Made by a program: the position numbers and the translations under genes. The notes under the pieces are model-generated. The model was not told the origin of the DNA, searched no databases, and worked only from the letters and a program-made list of their open reading frames with translations. Below, piece after piece: positions 26,039 to 35,043 of a stretch of 43,665 nucleotides of DNA. The stretch's first letter is position 1, and each line of letters opens with the position of its first letter. The stretch comes from Defluviicoccus sp. (GTDB lineage Bacteria; Pseudomonadota; Alphaproteobacteria; MPNO01). The stretch is from contig JAJDVM010000155.1 in the NCBI GenBank assembly GCA_022826125.1, forward strand, positions 1 through 43,665. Direction: 5' to 3'.

Positions 26039-27025
26039 TTACTTCATCAAACCGGCTTCTTTGTAATACCTGACGGCGCCCGGGTGATAGTCGCCGACGC
26101 CGAGCGAAACCAGATACTCGCGGGTCAGCCGGCCGATAAAGGGGTGAACCGCGCGTATCTTGTCGATCTTCTCCGTAATCGCCTTGGCCAGGTCGTAGGC
26201 CGTCGCGTCGGTCATGTCCTTGTGGGCAATCAGGGAAATACCGAGCGACAGAGTGTAGAGATCCCGGTCCATCCACTTGTAGGCGCTGGCCGGGATGACG
26301 AAGGTGGTCAGCCCGGTCTTTGCCGCAACCCGGTCTATCAAACCACGGTCGACGCTCAGCATGATCACGTCCCGGGCCTTTTGCACCGCCGAGGCGACCC
26401 GGCCCTTGACCGGCGTCATGTTGAACATCATGTCGCTCCGCCGATCGGCCATCAGCGGCGCCTGTTCCGAACCGCCGACATACATCACCTGCCCGCCCCA
26501 GGTCTTGATGTTGTCGACGCTGACCCCGATCTCCTTCAGCATGATCTCGCTGATCATCGAGACCACATTGCCCCGCTGCTGAAGAGCCATGCGGATCGGC
26601 GGCTTCTTCTTCGCGATATCGGCGAATTCCGAGAGGCCGTGTTTGGTAGCGAAGTCGCGTGTCACCACCAGGTGCATCGGCACCCATCCGGTGCAGTAGG
26701 CGATGGTCCGCATGCTGTCGATCTTGTTTCGAAACGGCGGGCTGCCGTCCAACGCCATGCGGATCTCTGCGTCCACGACATACCCGAGAGGGACCTTCTT
26801 GCGATCGACGAGAGCGATGTTCGCAAAGCCTCCCCCCGAGGTCTGATAGGTAATCGTGGAGCCCGGGAACTGCGCGGCGACCGCCGCGTCGATTCCCGAG
26901 TTCAGAGTGGTCAGCAGGCCGCGCGCGCTACCCCCTGCGACAGTCAAATTATATGGCGGGGCGGCTTCCGCCGCGGTGGCCAGCGCGGTGGCCATCCCGA
27001 TCGCATAAAGCCATGAGCGCTTCAT
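26039..27025 (-). CDS. TAXI-family TRAP solute receptor
   Basis: A 328-residue periplasmic receptor with signal peptide MKRSWLYAIGMATALATAAEA. The start of the mature protein (YNLTVAGGSARGLLTTLNSG) and the segments QTSGGGFANIALV, KTWGGQVMYVGGSEQAPLMA and HPGAVRYYKEAG fit the TAXI (TRAP-associated extracytoplasmic immunogenic) family. The canonical phosphate-loop-like G-S/G-G start is modified to AGGSARG. GGGAG precedes the ATG. It heads an operon with the fused permease. Nothing here indicates its ligand. Confidence 0.88.
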   Translation of the reverse strand: MKRSWLYAIGMATALATAAEAAPPYNLTVAGGSARGLLTTLNSGIDAAVAAQFPGSTITYQTSGGGFANIALVDRKKVPLGYVVDAEIRMALDGSPPFRNKIDSMRTIAYCTGWVPMHLVVTRDFATKHGLSEFADIAKKKPPIRMALQQRGNVVSMISEIMLKEIGVSVDNIKTWGGQVMYVGGSEQAPLMADRRSDMMFNMTPVKGRVASAVQKARDVIMLSVDRGLIDRVAAKTGLTTFVIPASAYKWMDRDLYTLSLGISLIAHKDMTDATAYDLAKAITEKIDKIRAVHPFIGRLTREYLVSLGVGDYHPGAVRYYKEAGLMK

Positions 27026-27079
27026 CGTTTTCTCCCTTCGTCCAGCGTGAGAAAGCTTACGAGGCGAGCCTCGAGCCGG

Positions 27080-27811
27080 TCAAACGCGCCGCACCGAGGG
27101 CGAAAACTCATAGGTGCGCAAGAACGCGGAACGCGTCGTCATCCGCCGGTACCAAGCTTGGACGGCCGGCCGACAAGCGACCGCTTCGTCTTGCCCGATG
27201 ATGTCCAGCCTGTAAAGGTTCGGCGCCGCGGCGACATCGGCCAGCGAATAAGCCCCGACCAGCCAGTCGCGGCCGTCGCCGAGGAGGCGCTCCGCTTCAT
27301 CCAGCACCCTTTCGATCCGCCCGGCAGCTAGCGAGATTTCCTCTGCGGTCAGCGCTCCCTGCACCGCGCGCAGCTGTCGCGCCACTCGCTCTTCGTTGAC
27401 CTTGCGGCGGATCAATGCCTCCAACTCGTTCGGCGGCCAGCGCCGGTTGAGCTCGTCGGCGATGAAGGCCACCTGGCTCAACAGCCCGACCGCCGGGAAG
27501 ACGATATCCTGGAACCGGTGGACCCAGCCGCGCATCTCCGCGCAACGGAGGGGATCCCGCGGCCGCAGGCTCGGTTGTGGCGCCACGTCCTCGAGGTACT
27601 CGTTTATGATCGTCGATTCAGGGATCGATCGCCCTCCATCCACGAGGGTCGGTACCATGCCGTCGAGGTTGACGGAGAGGTAATCGTCCTTGACCTGATC
27701 GAAGTCGAATAGGTCGACGTGACAACCCTCGAATGGAAGATCCTTCTCGAACAAACACATCAGGACCTTTTCGCTGCAAATCGAGTACCAAGAATAGTAG
27801 AGCTGCCGCAC
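27080..27811 (-). CDS. Glutathione S-transferase family protein
   Basis: A 243-residue GST with an N-terminal thioredoxin-like domain (RQLYYSWYSICSEKVLMCL, then MVPTLVDGGRSIPESTIINEYL, which holds the cis-Pro and the Glu-Ser pair that bind glutathione) and an all-helical C-terminal domain ending SLADVAAAPNLYRLD. The GTG at 27811 is chosen because AAGGAG lies 6 bases upstream (27818-27823); a GTG at 27826 would place that site inside the gene. It is divergent from the ornithine-cyclodeaminase-like gene. Possible roles are glutathione-dependent dehalogenation, isomerisation or detoxification in the catabolic pathway. Confidence 0.87.
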   Translation of the reverse strand: MRQLYYSWYSICSEKVLMCLFEKDLPFEGCHVDLFDFDQVKDDYLSVNLDGMVPTLVDGGRSIPESTIINEYLEDVAPQPSLRPRDPLRCAEMRGWVHRFQDIVFPAVGLLSQVAFIADELNRRWPPNELEALIRRKVNEERVARQLRAVQGALTAEEISLAAGRIERVLDEAERLLGDGRDWLVGAYSLADVAAAPNLYRLDIIGQDEAVACRPAVQAWYRRMTTRSAFLRTYEFSPSVRRV

Positions 27812-27960
27812 TCGTCGCTCCTTCACGGTCGTCCGCTTTGATGCCGCCCGTCACAGTCGAGGCGGGTCGGAGACCTGTCAATGTCGGGTCGTTCGGGCCC
27901 GGGAAATCGGTTAGCGTGACGGCTCGGTGCGGAGTGCCACCTGGAACCGACGAGGTAGTC

Positions 27961-29049
27961 ATGGCGAACGGAGTTCTGGTCCTCACCAACGAGGAGGCCG
28001 CCGGTCTGCTCGGCATGGCCGAGGCGATCGAGTTGATGGAGGAGGCCTATCGCGACTTCGGCGCCAACCGCGCCCGGATCATCCCCCGCCAGCGTCTTTA
28101 CGTGCCGGAAACCCAGTACGAGGACCCCACCTGGTTCTGGCTCAACGTGATTCCCGGCATCGTACCCTGCCACGGTGTGGCGGCGATCCGCCTGAACGCG
28201 GCGCACACGACCTATCGCCGCGAGGGTCCCGGCACCCGCCAGACCATCCCGGGAGATTTCTCGGGCTTCGTTCTGGTGTGGGACATCGCCAGCCGCGAGC
28301 TTCTGGGGATCGTCCACGACCACGCCGTCTCACCGCTTCGGGTCGGTGCCACCTCGGGGCTCGCGGCCCGCTATCTGGCGCGGGAGGACGCGGCTACGGT
28401 GGGTCTGCTCGGCGCCGGCAAGCAGGCGCGCGCCCAGGTCGAGGCGCTGCTCTCGGTCCGTCCGTCGATCCGTAGCATCAGGGTGTTCTCGCCCACGGCG
28501 GCGAACCGGGAGCGGTTCGCCCAGGCCGTATCCGACGATCTCGGCGTCTCTGCACTGGCAGTTGGCACGGCCGAAGAGGCGGTGACCGGGTCCGACATCG
28601 TGGTCGCCGCCACGAACTCGGCGGATCCCGTGATATTCGGGCGCTGGCTGTCCGATGGCGCCCATGTGATCAGCATGGTGGGCGCCAGCAAGTTCGACGG
28701 CCGCCGCGAAATCGATGATGAAACGGTGCGGCGCTCGGAGGTGATCGTGGTCAACCTTCGTGAGCAGTTGGAGCTGGACCAACAGGCGGACATCCTGATG
28801 CCGCTTCGCCGCGGCTACACATCGTGGGACAACATCCACGAGCTTGGCGAGTTGTGCATGGGCGCAACGCGCGGCCGGACGTCTTCGAGCCAGATCACGT
28901 TGCATTCCAACAATGTCGGGATGGGTATCCAGTTCGCCTCGGTTTGCAAGCGCGTGCTGGAAATCGCGCGACAGCGAGGGCTCGGGACCGAGCTCGACTC
29001 GAATCTGTTCATGACCCGCCGGGGACAGGGAGAAGAGTACGCGCCCTGA
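27961..29049 (+). CDS. Ornithine cyclodeaminase / mu-crystallin family NAD(P)-dependent enzyme
   Basis: A 362-residue protein with the dinucleotide-binding motif GLLGAGKQA (148-156) and the family's LRVGATSGLAA segment (126-136; usually RTGA), where Arg127 binds the substrate carboxylate. GAGG lies about 9 bases before the ATG at 27961. Relatives include ornithine cyclodeaminase, alanine dehydrogenase and ketimine reductase, and substrate cannot be assigned. A 300-bp gap without recognisable gene separates it from the hydrolase at 29349. A role in processing amino or imino acids from the imported compounds is plausible. Confidence 0.87.
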   Translation: MANGVLVLTNEEAAGLLGMAEAIELMEEAYRDFGANRARIIPRQRLYVPETQYEDPTWFWLNVIPGIVPCHGVAAIRLNAAHTTYRREGPGTRQTIPGDFSGFVLVWDIASRELLGIVHDHAVSPLRVGATSGLAARYLAREDAATVGLLGAGKQARAQVEALLSVRPSIRSIRVFSPTAANRERFAQAVSDDLGVSALAVGTAEEAVTGSDIVVAATNSADPVIFGRWLSDGAHVISMVGASKFDGRREIDDETVRRSEVIVVNLREQLELDQQADILMPLRRGYTSWDNIHELGELCMGATRGRTSSSQITLHSNNVGMGIQFASVCKRVLEIARQRGLGTELDSNLFMTRRGQGEEYAP

Positions 29050-29348
29050 GCGCGTGTCGGCGCGCTGGTTCCTGGTTGACCGTGCTCATCCAATCCGATC
29101 GGACCGGCCCATCCCGAGGTTTCGGAATGCGCAGGACCGACGATATCGGCGCCGGCGACCGCGGAGTTCATCCCGGTTCTCGTCGGCTGGCAGGGGACCC
29201 GCGACGCCGGCTCGCGAGGGGCGTCGGTCTATGAGGCCGTACCGCTCCACCTCGCACCCGGCGCGTTCGAGGCAGCCGGGTGTGGCGCAGGCCATGACAG
29301 TGCCGGGAAATGCGGGCTAGAGTACGCGAACATCGAGGAGGGTTACCC
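29050..29348. other. Intergenic stretch, no gene recognised
   Basis: About 300 bases between the cyclodeaminase-like gene and the hydrolase. No family, RNA or clear repeat is recognised. It must carry the promoter of the hydrolase gene; a GAGGAGG ribosome-binding site is at its right end. Confidence 0.4.
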
Positions 29349-30182
29349 GTGACCAAGGCAGGATTGGCGCACGTACGCCAAACTCCCGGGAGCGCGACCG
29401 CCGACCGGCGCCCGAGGCCGCAATGGCAGACGCGCTGGCGTGTGGAAGCCGACGGCACGGTCGACCTGACACGGCCTCCGCGACCTCCGAGGCCGGTGAA
29501 GCTGGCCGCACAGGCGCACGACGTAAGGATCGATCTTGCCAAGAGCGCCGTGATCGTTGTCGATATGCAGAACGACTTCTTCCGCGAGGACGGCTGGTTC
29601 GGTCTGTTGGGGGTCGATCTGAGCCCGCTCCAGGTGGCGATCAATCCCATCAGCCGACTCCTCCCAGGGATGCGCGCGGCGGAGGTTCCGGTCGTCTGGG
29701 TCAACTGGGGTGTGCGCCGCGACGGTTTCGGCTTGCCGCCGAGCGTGTTTTACGAAGGCGGCGACTCCGGCGACGGCCTCGTGGTCGGCGACATGCACCC
29801 GACCCGTCGCTACAACATCCTGGCGCGCGGCAGCTGGGGGGCCGACATTATCGGCGAGCTGGACGTGAGGGAGGAAGATCTCCGCGTCGACAAGATGCGT
29901 CTGAGCGGCTTCTGGGATACCGAGCTTGACGGCGTGCTGCGTCACATGGGCGTCACCACGCTGCTCTTCGCCGGCGTCAATATCGATCGCTGCGTCATGG
30001 CGACGCTGGAGGATGCGGCCTATCTCGGTTACGACTGCTTGCTGGTGGAGGACTGCACCGCGACGGTCCACCCGGCGTTCGGGCCCGCGCACTGCAAGCT
30101 GATGATCAGGCAACTGCTGGGTTTTATCACGACGTCGGACGAACTCGTCGCGCAGGCCACGCGGGCGGGTTCCGCGTCGTAA
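29349..30182 (+). CDS. RutB-like isochorismatase-family amidohydrolase, paralogue A
   Basis: A 277-residue cysteine hydrolase. The catalytic triad of the family is present: Asp72 (VVDMQNDFF), Lys182 (RVDKMRLSGFWDTELD) and Cys215 (GVNIDRCVMAT), the last preceded by the usual cis-peptide region. The RGSW and SGFWDTELD segments resemble RutB (ureidoacrylate amidohydrolase). An N-terminal extension of about 60 residues (PQWQTRW, VDLTRPPRPPRPVKL) is shared with paralogue B and is not part of RutB. The GTG start at 29349 has GAGGAGG upstream. The enzyme should cleave a carbamoyl or other amide. It lies immediately before the BMP-type importer. Confidence 0.88.
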   Translation: MTKAGLAHVRQTPGSATADRRPRPQWQTRWRVEADGTVDLTRPPRPPRPVKLAAQAHDVRIDLAKSAVIVVDMQNDFFREDGWFGLLGVDLSPLQVAINPISRLLPGMRAAEVPVVWVNWGVRRDGFGLPPSVFYEGGDSGDGLVVGDMHPTRRYNILARGSWGADIIGELDVREEDLRVDKMRLSGFWDTELDGVLRHMGVTTLLFAGVNIDRCVMATLEDAAYLGYDCLLVEDCTATVHPAFGPAHCKLMIRQLLGFITTSDELVAQATRAGSAS

Positions 30183-30226
30183 GATGGGGCGAGACGCCCG
30201 CCCCTGCCTTTGGATTGACAGATTTC

Positions 30227-30252
30227 AGCCGGGCTGCGCAGCCGGGCTGCGC
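30227..30252. repeat. Two tandem copies of a 13-bp palindromic unit
   Basis: CAGCCGGGCTGCG occurs twice in a row. Each unit contains the near-perfect palindrome CAGCC-G-GGCTG, so the RNA could fold as a hairpin within or between units. It sits 45 bases after the hydrolase stop and about 115 bases before the importer's first gene, where a terminator or attenuator would be expected. Confidence 0.6.
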
Positions 30253-30368
30253 AGGTTGCAAATTTTATGGCCCGTGCGACAATCACGGTTCCATAACGAT
30301 CCCCAAGGGAGCCCTTTCCAAGGGGCCGAAGGCACAGGGGACTTTCGCATAATCAAGGGGGAACAGTC

Positions 30369-31376
30369 ATGAAGAACAGAGCGAAGTGGAACCCGGCACT
30401 CTGGGTCGCGGGGTTGGCCCTGGTATTTCTGGCCTTCGCGGGCGATGCGTCCGCCGCTGACAAGCCCAAGGCAGCCCTGCTCGCCAACCATACCGTCAAC
30501 GACGCCGGGTTCGGGCAGGCCGGCTACCTCGGCATAAATGCGATGAAGAATGGCGGGTTCGATACCACGCTGGTCGAGAACCTGAAGAGTCCCGATCTCG
30601 AAGCGACGGCGCGGGATTTCGCGAGTCGCGGTTACAGCATCGTGTTCGGGCACAGCTTCGAATTTCAGGCCCATTTCTTCAAGGTTGCGCCGGACTACCC
30701 GAAGACGAAGTTCATCGTCACCAAGGGCGCGCCCAAGCCGACGACGCCGGACAACCTCCTGATCATCGATATCAAGGAGCATCAGCCCGCATTCGTGCTC
30801 GGCGTGCTCGCGGCGCATCTGACCAAGACGAAGAAGGTCAGCGCCATCGCCGGCTTCCACTACGGCACGATCATCCGCATCATGGAGGCGTTCAGGGACG
30901 GTGTCGCCTCGGTCGATCCCTCGATCGAGGTCAAGATCGCTTACGCGGGAACCTGGATGGATCCGGTCAAGGGCAAGGAAATCGCTCTCGCCCATATCGG
31001 CGAGGGCGCCGACGTCGTCTACGCCCATGCTTCGGTGACCAGCCTCGGCATCATCGAGGCGGCGAAGGAGAAGGGCGTCATGGCCTATGGCTCCGTCCTG
31101 GACCAGAACAGCATCGCTCCCGAGACCGTCGTCGCCGGGTCGATCTACGACTTCCCGTCGATGTTCCTGAATGTCGGCAAGAGCGTGAAGGACGGGAGCT
31201 TCAAGGGCGGCTCGGTAAGCTACGGCATGGCGGAGGGCGTGGTCGACGTGACGCCCCTCTATGCCGCTGCGAAACAGCTTCCGGCCGATGTCCAGGACAA
31301 GATCAAAAAGCTCCGCGCGGACATCATTTCCGGCAAGTTCGTGGTGAAGGAAATCCGCAAACGGCGCGACAAGTAA
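30369..31376 (+). CDS. BMP/PnrA-like ABC transporter substrate-binding lipoprotein-type receptor
   Basis: A 335-residue periplasmic binding protein of the BMP (Med/PnrA) family. The signal peptide MKNRAKWNPALWVAGLALVF is followed by an Ala-rich cleavage site (ASA-ADK); no lipobox Cys is seen, so it is probably soluble rather than a lipoprotein. Family features are NDAGFGQAGYLGI, VFGHSFEFQ and VTPLYAAAKQLP. BMP receptors with this transporter type mostly bind nucleosides or related purine/pyrimidine compounds. It is the first gene of an importer operon, followed by a double ATPase and two permeases. Confidence 0.88.
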   Translation: MKNRAKWNPALWVAGLALVFLAFAGDASAADKPKAALLANHTVNDAGFGQAGYLGINAMKNGGFDTTLVENLKSPDLEATARDFASRGYSIVFGHSFEFQAHFFKVAPDYPKTKFIVTKGAPKPTTPDNLLIIDIKEHQPAFVLGVLAAHLTKTKKVSAIAGFHYGTIIRIMEAFRDGVASVDPSIEVKIAYAGTWMDPVKGKEIALAHIGEGADVVYAHASVTSLGIIEAAKEKGVMAYGSVLDQNSIAPETVVAGSIYDFPSMFLNVGKSVKDGSFKGGSVSYGMAEGVVDVTPLYAAAKQLPADVQDKIKKLRADIISGKFVVKEIRKRRDK

Positions 31377-31464
31377 CCGGACGGTCGCGCCCTGGACGGC
31401 GCGGCGGCAGTCGGGCGACACAAGAGCGGGCCGGTTCGGACCCCGGGGAAGGAGCACGTTCCGA

Positions 31465-33009
31465 ATGGCCCGAACCGGTGCCGCGCCGCGCCTGTTGCTC
31501 GAAAGAATCACCAAGCGCTTCGGTGCCGTCGTCGCCAATGACGGCATCGATTTCGAGCTGTCGGACAGGGAAATCCACGCCCTTCTCGGCGAGAACGGGG
31601 CCGGCAAGACGACCCTGATGAACATCCTATACGGCCTGTACCGACCGGATTCCGGGAGCATCAGGCTGGACGGCGAAGCGGTCCGGTTCGATTCGCCCCG
31701 CGATGCGATCGCGCGTGGCATCGGGATGGTCCACCAGCACTTCATGCTCGTGCCCGCCCTCAGCGTGCTGGAGAATATCATCCTCGGGTTGCGCGCGAAG
31801 CACGAGCCGTTGCTCGATTTCGCCGACTTCCGGCGCCGGGTGGTCGACACCGCGCAATCCTACAACCTCGCCGTGGACGTCGATGCGCGGGTGTCCCAGC
31901 TGCCGGTCGGCGTACAGCAGCGCGTGGAAATCCTCAAGGCGCTGTTTCGCGGCGCGCGCACTCTCATCCTCGACGAGCCGACCTCGGTGCTCACCCCTCA
32001 GGAGGTCGACGAGTTCTTTGCCGCGCTCGAGAATCTGAGGGATTCCGGCTACAGCATCGTCCTCATCACCCACAAGCTGCACGAGGTGACGGCGCTCTGC
32101 GACCGCGTAACCGTGCTGCGCGGCGGGCGCGTGGTCGGCGTGGAGCGGGCAGCCGATGTGAGCCGCGACCGGCTGGCCCGGATGATGGTGGGGCGGGATG
32201 TTCCGCGGACCGAAACCCGCTCCGATGTCGCGGCGGGCTCTTCGGTGCTGGAGATGGAGGATCTCCGATGCCGCGACGCGCGCGGCCTGGAGGCGCTGCG
32301 CGGGGTCTCGCTCCGCATCAGGCGCGGCGAGATCGTCGGTGTCGCCGGGGTCGACGGCAACGGGCAGTCAGAACTCGCTGAGGCGATCGCCGGCTTGCGG
32401 ACGCCCAGCGCCGGACGGGTGACGATAAACGGCCGCGACTGTACCGGCGCCACCCCCCGGCAATGCCTCGAGGCCGGGCTCGGACACGTGCCCCAGGACC
32501 GGCGAAGGACCGGTCTCGTGGCGGAACTCTCGATCGCCGACAACCTCGTGCTGCAAACCCATGCCGACCGCCCGTTCGCGCGATGGGGGACGCTCAACCG
32601 CGAGGCCATCGCCCGGAACGCCGAACGCCAACTGGAGCAGTTTTCGGTTCGCGCCGGATCCAGAGACAGCGCGATCAGCACGCTCTCCGGCGGCAATCAA
32701 CAGAAGGTGATCTTGGCCCGCGAGTTCTCCCGGAGTCCCGACATCATGCTTGCCGTCCAGCCGACCCGGGGCCTCGACATCGCCGCGATGCAGTTCGTCC
32801 ACGAGCAGCTTCTCGAAGCGCGGGCGAACGATACCGGCGTGCTCCTGATCTCGACCGAGCTGGACGAGATCATGGAGTTGTCGGATCGTATCGCGGTGAT
32901 TTTCGAAGGACGGATCGTCGGCGTCCTCGATTCGGCGAGGGCGACCCGCGAGAGTGTCGGCCTGATGATGGCGGGACACGGAGGCGACGGCCTGGACAAG
33001 GCGCCATGA
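31465..33009 (+). CDS. BMP-type ABC transporter double ATPase (copy 2, intact)
   Basis: A 514-residue protein with two ATPase domains in one chain, as in sugar and nucleoside importers. Domain 1 has Walker A GENGAGKT (42-49), a degenerate signature LPVGVQQRVEI, Walker B LILDEPTSVLT and LITHKLHEV. Domain 2 has the degenerate Walker A GVDGNGQS, a good signature LSGGNQQKV and VQPTRGLDIA. This asymmetry is normal for the group. The last 4 bases overlap the next permease's ATG (ATGA). Its last ~145 codons have a near-identical truncated copy at 6119-6556. Confidence 0.93.
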   Translation: MARTGAAPRLLLERITKRFGAVVANDGIDFELSDREIHALLGENGAGKTTLMNILYGLYRPDSGSIRLDGEAVRFDSPRDAIARGIGMVHQHFMLVPALSVLENIILGLRAKHEPLLDFADFRRRVVDTAQSYNLAVDVDARVSQLPVGVQQRVEILKALFRGARTLILDEPTSVLTPQEVDEFFAALENLRDSGYSIVLITHKLHEVTALCDRVTVLRGGRVVGVERAADVSRDRLARMMVGRDVPRTETRSDVAAGSSVLEMEDLRCRDARGLEALRGVSLRIRRGEIVGVAGVDGNGQSELAEAIAGLRTPSAGRVTINGRDCTGATPRQCLEAGLGHVPQDRRRTGLVAELSIADNLVLQTHADRPFARWGTLNREAIARNAERQLEQFSVRAGSRDSAISTLSGGNQQKVILAREFSRSPDIMLAVQPTRGLDIAAMQFVHEQLLEARANDTGVLLISTELDEIMELSDRIAVIFEGRIVGVLDSARATRESVGLMMAGHGGDGLDKAP

Positions 33010-34091
33010 CGGAGCCCGCGGCGGCGACGGAGACGCCCTCGCGCGTCTTGCAGGCGCTTCGCATCGTCGGACAGCTATCCGGGGCGGTGATCGCCGCTCT
33101 GTTATGCGGGGCCGTGCTGATCGCCATCGCCGGTGCCGACCCCGTCGTCGGCTACCTGGCCCTGTTCAACGGCGCCTTCGGCTCCCTCAACAGCGTGGTC
33201 GAGGTTCTGGTCAAGGCCATCCCCCTGCTGCTCGCCGGGTTGGGCCTCGCTTTGGCGTTCAGGGCGGGTTTCTGGAATATCGGCGCCGAGGGTCAGATCT
33301 TCATGGGCGCGCTGGCGGCGGTGTGGGTGGGCCTCAACGCCCACGGATGGCCGGCCTATATCGCCCTGCCGGCGGTCATCTTCGCCGGGTTCGTCGGCGG
33401 CGCCGTTTGGGGGGTTATTCCCGGCATCCTCAGGGCGAAGCTCGGCGCCTCGGAGATCATCACGACCATAATGTTCAATTACATCGCGTTCTACGTGGTC
33501 AACTATTTCGTCACCGGGCCGCTGGTCGAGGCGGATCAGTTTCTCGCCCAGACCGACCCCATAGCCAAGTCCGCGGAGCTTCCGCGAATTATGCGCCCGA
33601 CCCGCCTGCATGCGGGTATCTTCGTCGCCATCGCGGCCGCCGGCGTCCTCTACTGGATGATGCTGCGCTCGACGGTGGGATTCCGTGCCCGGGTCGTGGG
33701 CGCCAACGAAGAGGCCGCGCGCTACGCGGGGATGTCGGTTGGGTGGACATGGGTCGTGGTCTCGGGCGTTTCCGGCGGGCTCGCCGGGCTGGCCGGAATG
33801 GTTGAGGTCGCCGGCGTTCATCAGTTGCTTCTCGAAGACATCTCGGGCGGGTTGGGGTTCACCGCCATCGTGGTGGCGCTGCTCGGCTGGCTCCATCCCG
33901 TCGGGGTGGTCATCGCCGCGATCCTCTTCGCGGCCCTCGATGTCGGCGCCGATTCCATGCAGCGGGTTATCGGCGTGCCGGTGACCCTCGTCTACATCAT
34001 CCAGGCGCTGGTGGTCCTGTTCGTTCTGGCGCGAAGCGCGCTGGAGCACGGCACGTTCGACCGCTTCCTGCGGCGCTTCAGATCCGCGTAG
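33006..34091 (+). CDS. BMP-type ABC transporter permease 1 (YufP-like)
   Basis: A 361-residue permease with about nine to ten helices. Characteristic segments are FRAGFWNIGAEGQIFMGALA, AKLGASEIITTIMFNYIAFY and GISGG-type (VSGGLAGLAGMVEV). The ATG overlaps the ATPase stop, so translation is coupled. The start of this gene is the only part of it that survives in the decayed copy at 6553. Confidence 0.92.
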   Translation: MTEPAAATETPSRVLQALRIVGQLSGAVIAALLCGAVLIAIAGADPVVGYLALFNGAFGSLNSVVEVLVKAIPLLLAGLGLALAFRAGFWNIGAEGQIFMGALAAVWVGLNAHGWPAYIALPAVIFAGFVGGAVWGVIPGILRAKLGASEIITTIMFNYIAFYVVNYFVTGPLVEADQFLAQTDPIAKSAELPRIMRPTRLHAGIFVAIAAAGVLYWMMLRSTVGFRARVVGANEEAARYAGMSVGWTWVVVSGVSGGLAGLAGMVEVAGVHQLLLEDISGGLGFTAIVVALLGWLHPVGVVIAAILFAALDVGADSMQRVIGVPVTLVYIIQALVVLFVLARSALEHGTFDRFLRRFRSA

Positions 34092-34098
34092 TCGATCC

Positions 34099-35043
34099 AT
34101 GGACTTCCTGTTGAGCGACGTGTTCTGGATCGGCCTGATGGCAGCGGCCGTCCGGCTGGCGACGCCGATCCTTCTGGCCTCGCTGGGCGAGATGCTGGCC
34201 GAGCGGGCGGGCGTCCTCAATATCGGCGTCGAGGGCATGATGTTGATCGGTGCGCTCGGCGGCTTTCTCGGCTCCCAGGGAACCGGGAGCCCGTGGGTCG
34301 GCGTGCTCGCGGGCATGGTCGCGGGGCTTCTGCTTGCCACCTTGTTCGCCTACCTCACAATCACCCTGGCCGCGGATCAGATCGTGGCCGGGATCATGGT
34401 CAACCTCCTGGCCATCGGCGTGACCGGGTTCGGCCACAGGGTGATCTTCGGAATGACCACGGTGATCCCGAGCGCGCCGCCGCTGGTCGATTGGCATATC
34501 CCCCTGCTGGGCGATATTCCGGTGCTGGGACCCATCCTGTTTCAGCAGAACCCGCTAGTGTATCTCGGGTTCGTCCTCGTCCTCGCCTGCTGGTTCATGC
34601 TCTTCCGCACCACCTGGGGCCTCAAGATCCGCGCTGTCGGCGAACATCCTCTGGCCGCCGACTCCCTCGGCGTCAGCGTCCATCAAGTTCGCTACGCCGC
34701 GGTTCTGGCATGCGGCGCGCTGGCCGGGGTCGGGGGCGCGTTCCTGTCGCTCGGACAGCTGAACATGTTCGTCGAGGAGATGTCGGCGGGGCGCGGCTTC
34801 ATCGCGCTGGCGGTCGTCATTTTCGCTCGCTGGCACCCCGTCGGCGTGCTCGGCGTCTCGGTGCTGTTCGGCGCCGCCGAAGCGCTGCAATTCCGCTTGC
34901 AGGCGCAGGCCGCAGAAGAGATACCCTTCCAGTTCCTGGCGATTCTGCCCTATCTGCTGACCGTGATTGCTCTGGTCAGCATCGTCCGCCGTTCCGTCCA
35001 GCCGGCTGCGCTGACGCATCCCTACATCAAGGAACGGCATTAG
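34099..35043 (+). CDS. BMP-type ABC transporter permease 2 (YufQ-like)
   Basis: A 314-residue permease with the family segments GEMLAERAGVLNIGVEGMML, GLKIRAVGEHPLAADSLGV and GRGFIALAVVIFARWHPVG. It starts 7 bases after permease 1. Its TAG stop codon consists of the last three bases of the TTAG target-site duplication of the downstream IS, so insertion of the IS left the protein sequence unchanged. Its last ~70 codons are duplicated in the decayed copy ending at 6806. Confidence 0.92.
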   Translation: MDFLLSDVFWIGLMAAAVRLATPILLASLGEMLAERAGVLNIGVEGMMLIGALGGFLGSQGTGSPWVGVLAGMVAGLLLATLFAYLTITLAADQIVAGIMVNLLAIGVTGFGHRVIFGMTTVIPSAPPLVDWHIPLLGDIPVLGPILFQQNPLVYLGFVLVLACWFMLFRTTWGLKIRAVGEHPLAADSLGVSVHQVRYAAVLACGALAGVGGAFLSLGQLNMFVEEMSAGRGFIALAVVIFARWHPVGVLGVSVLFGAAEALQFRLQAQAAEEIPFQFLAILPYLLTVIALVSIVRRSVQPAALTHPYIKERH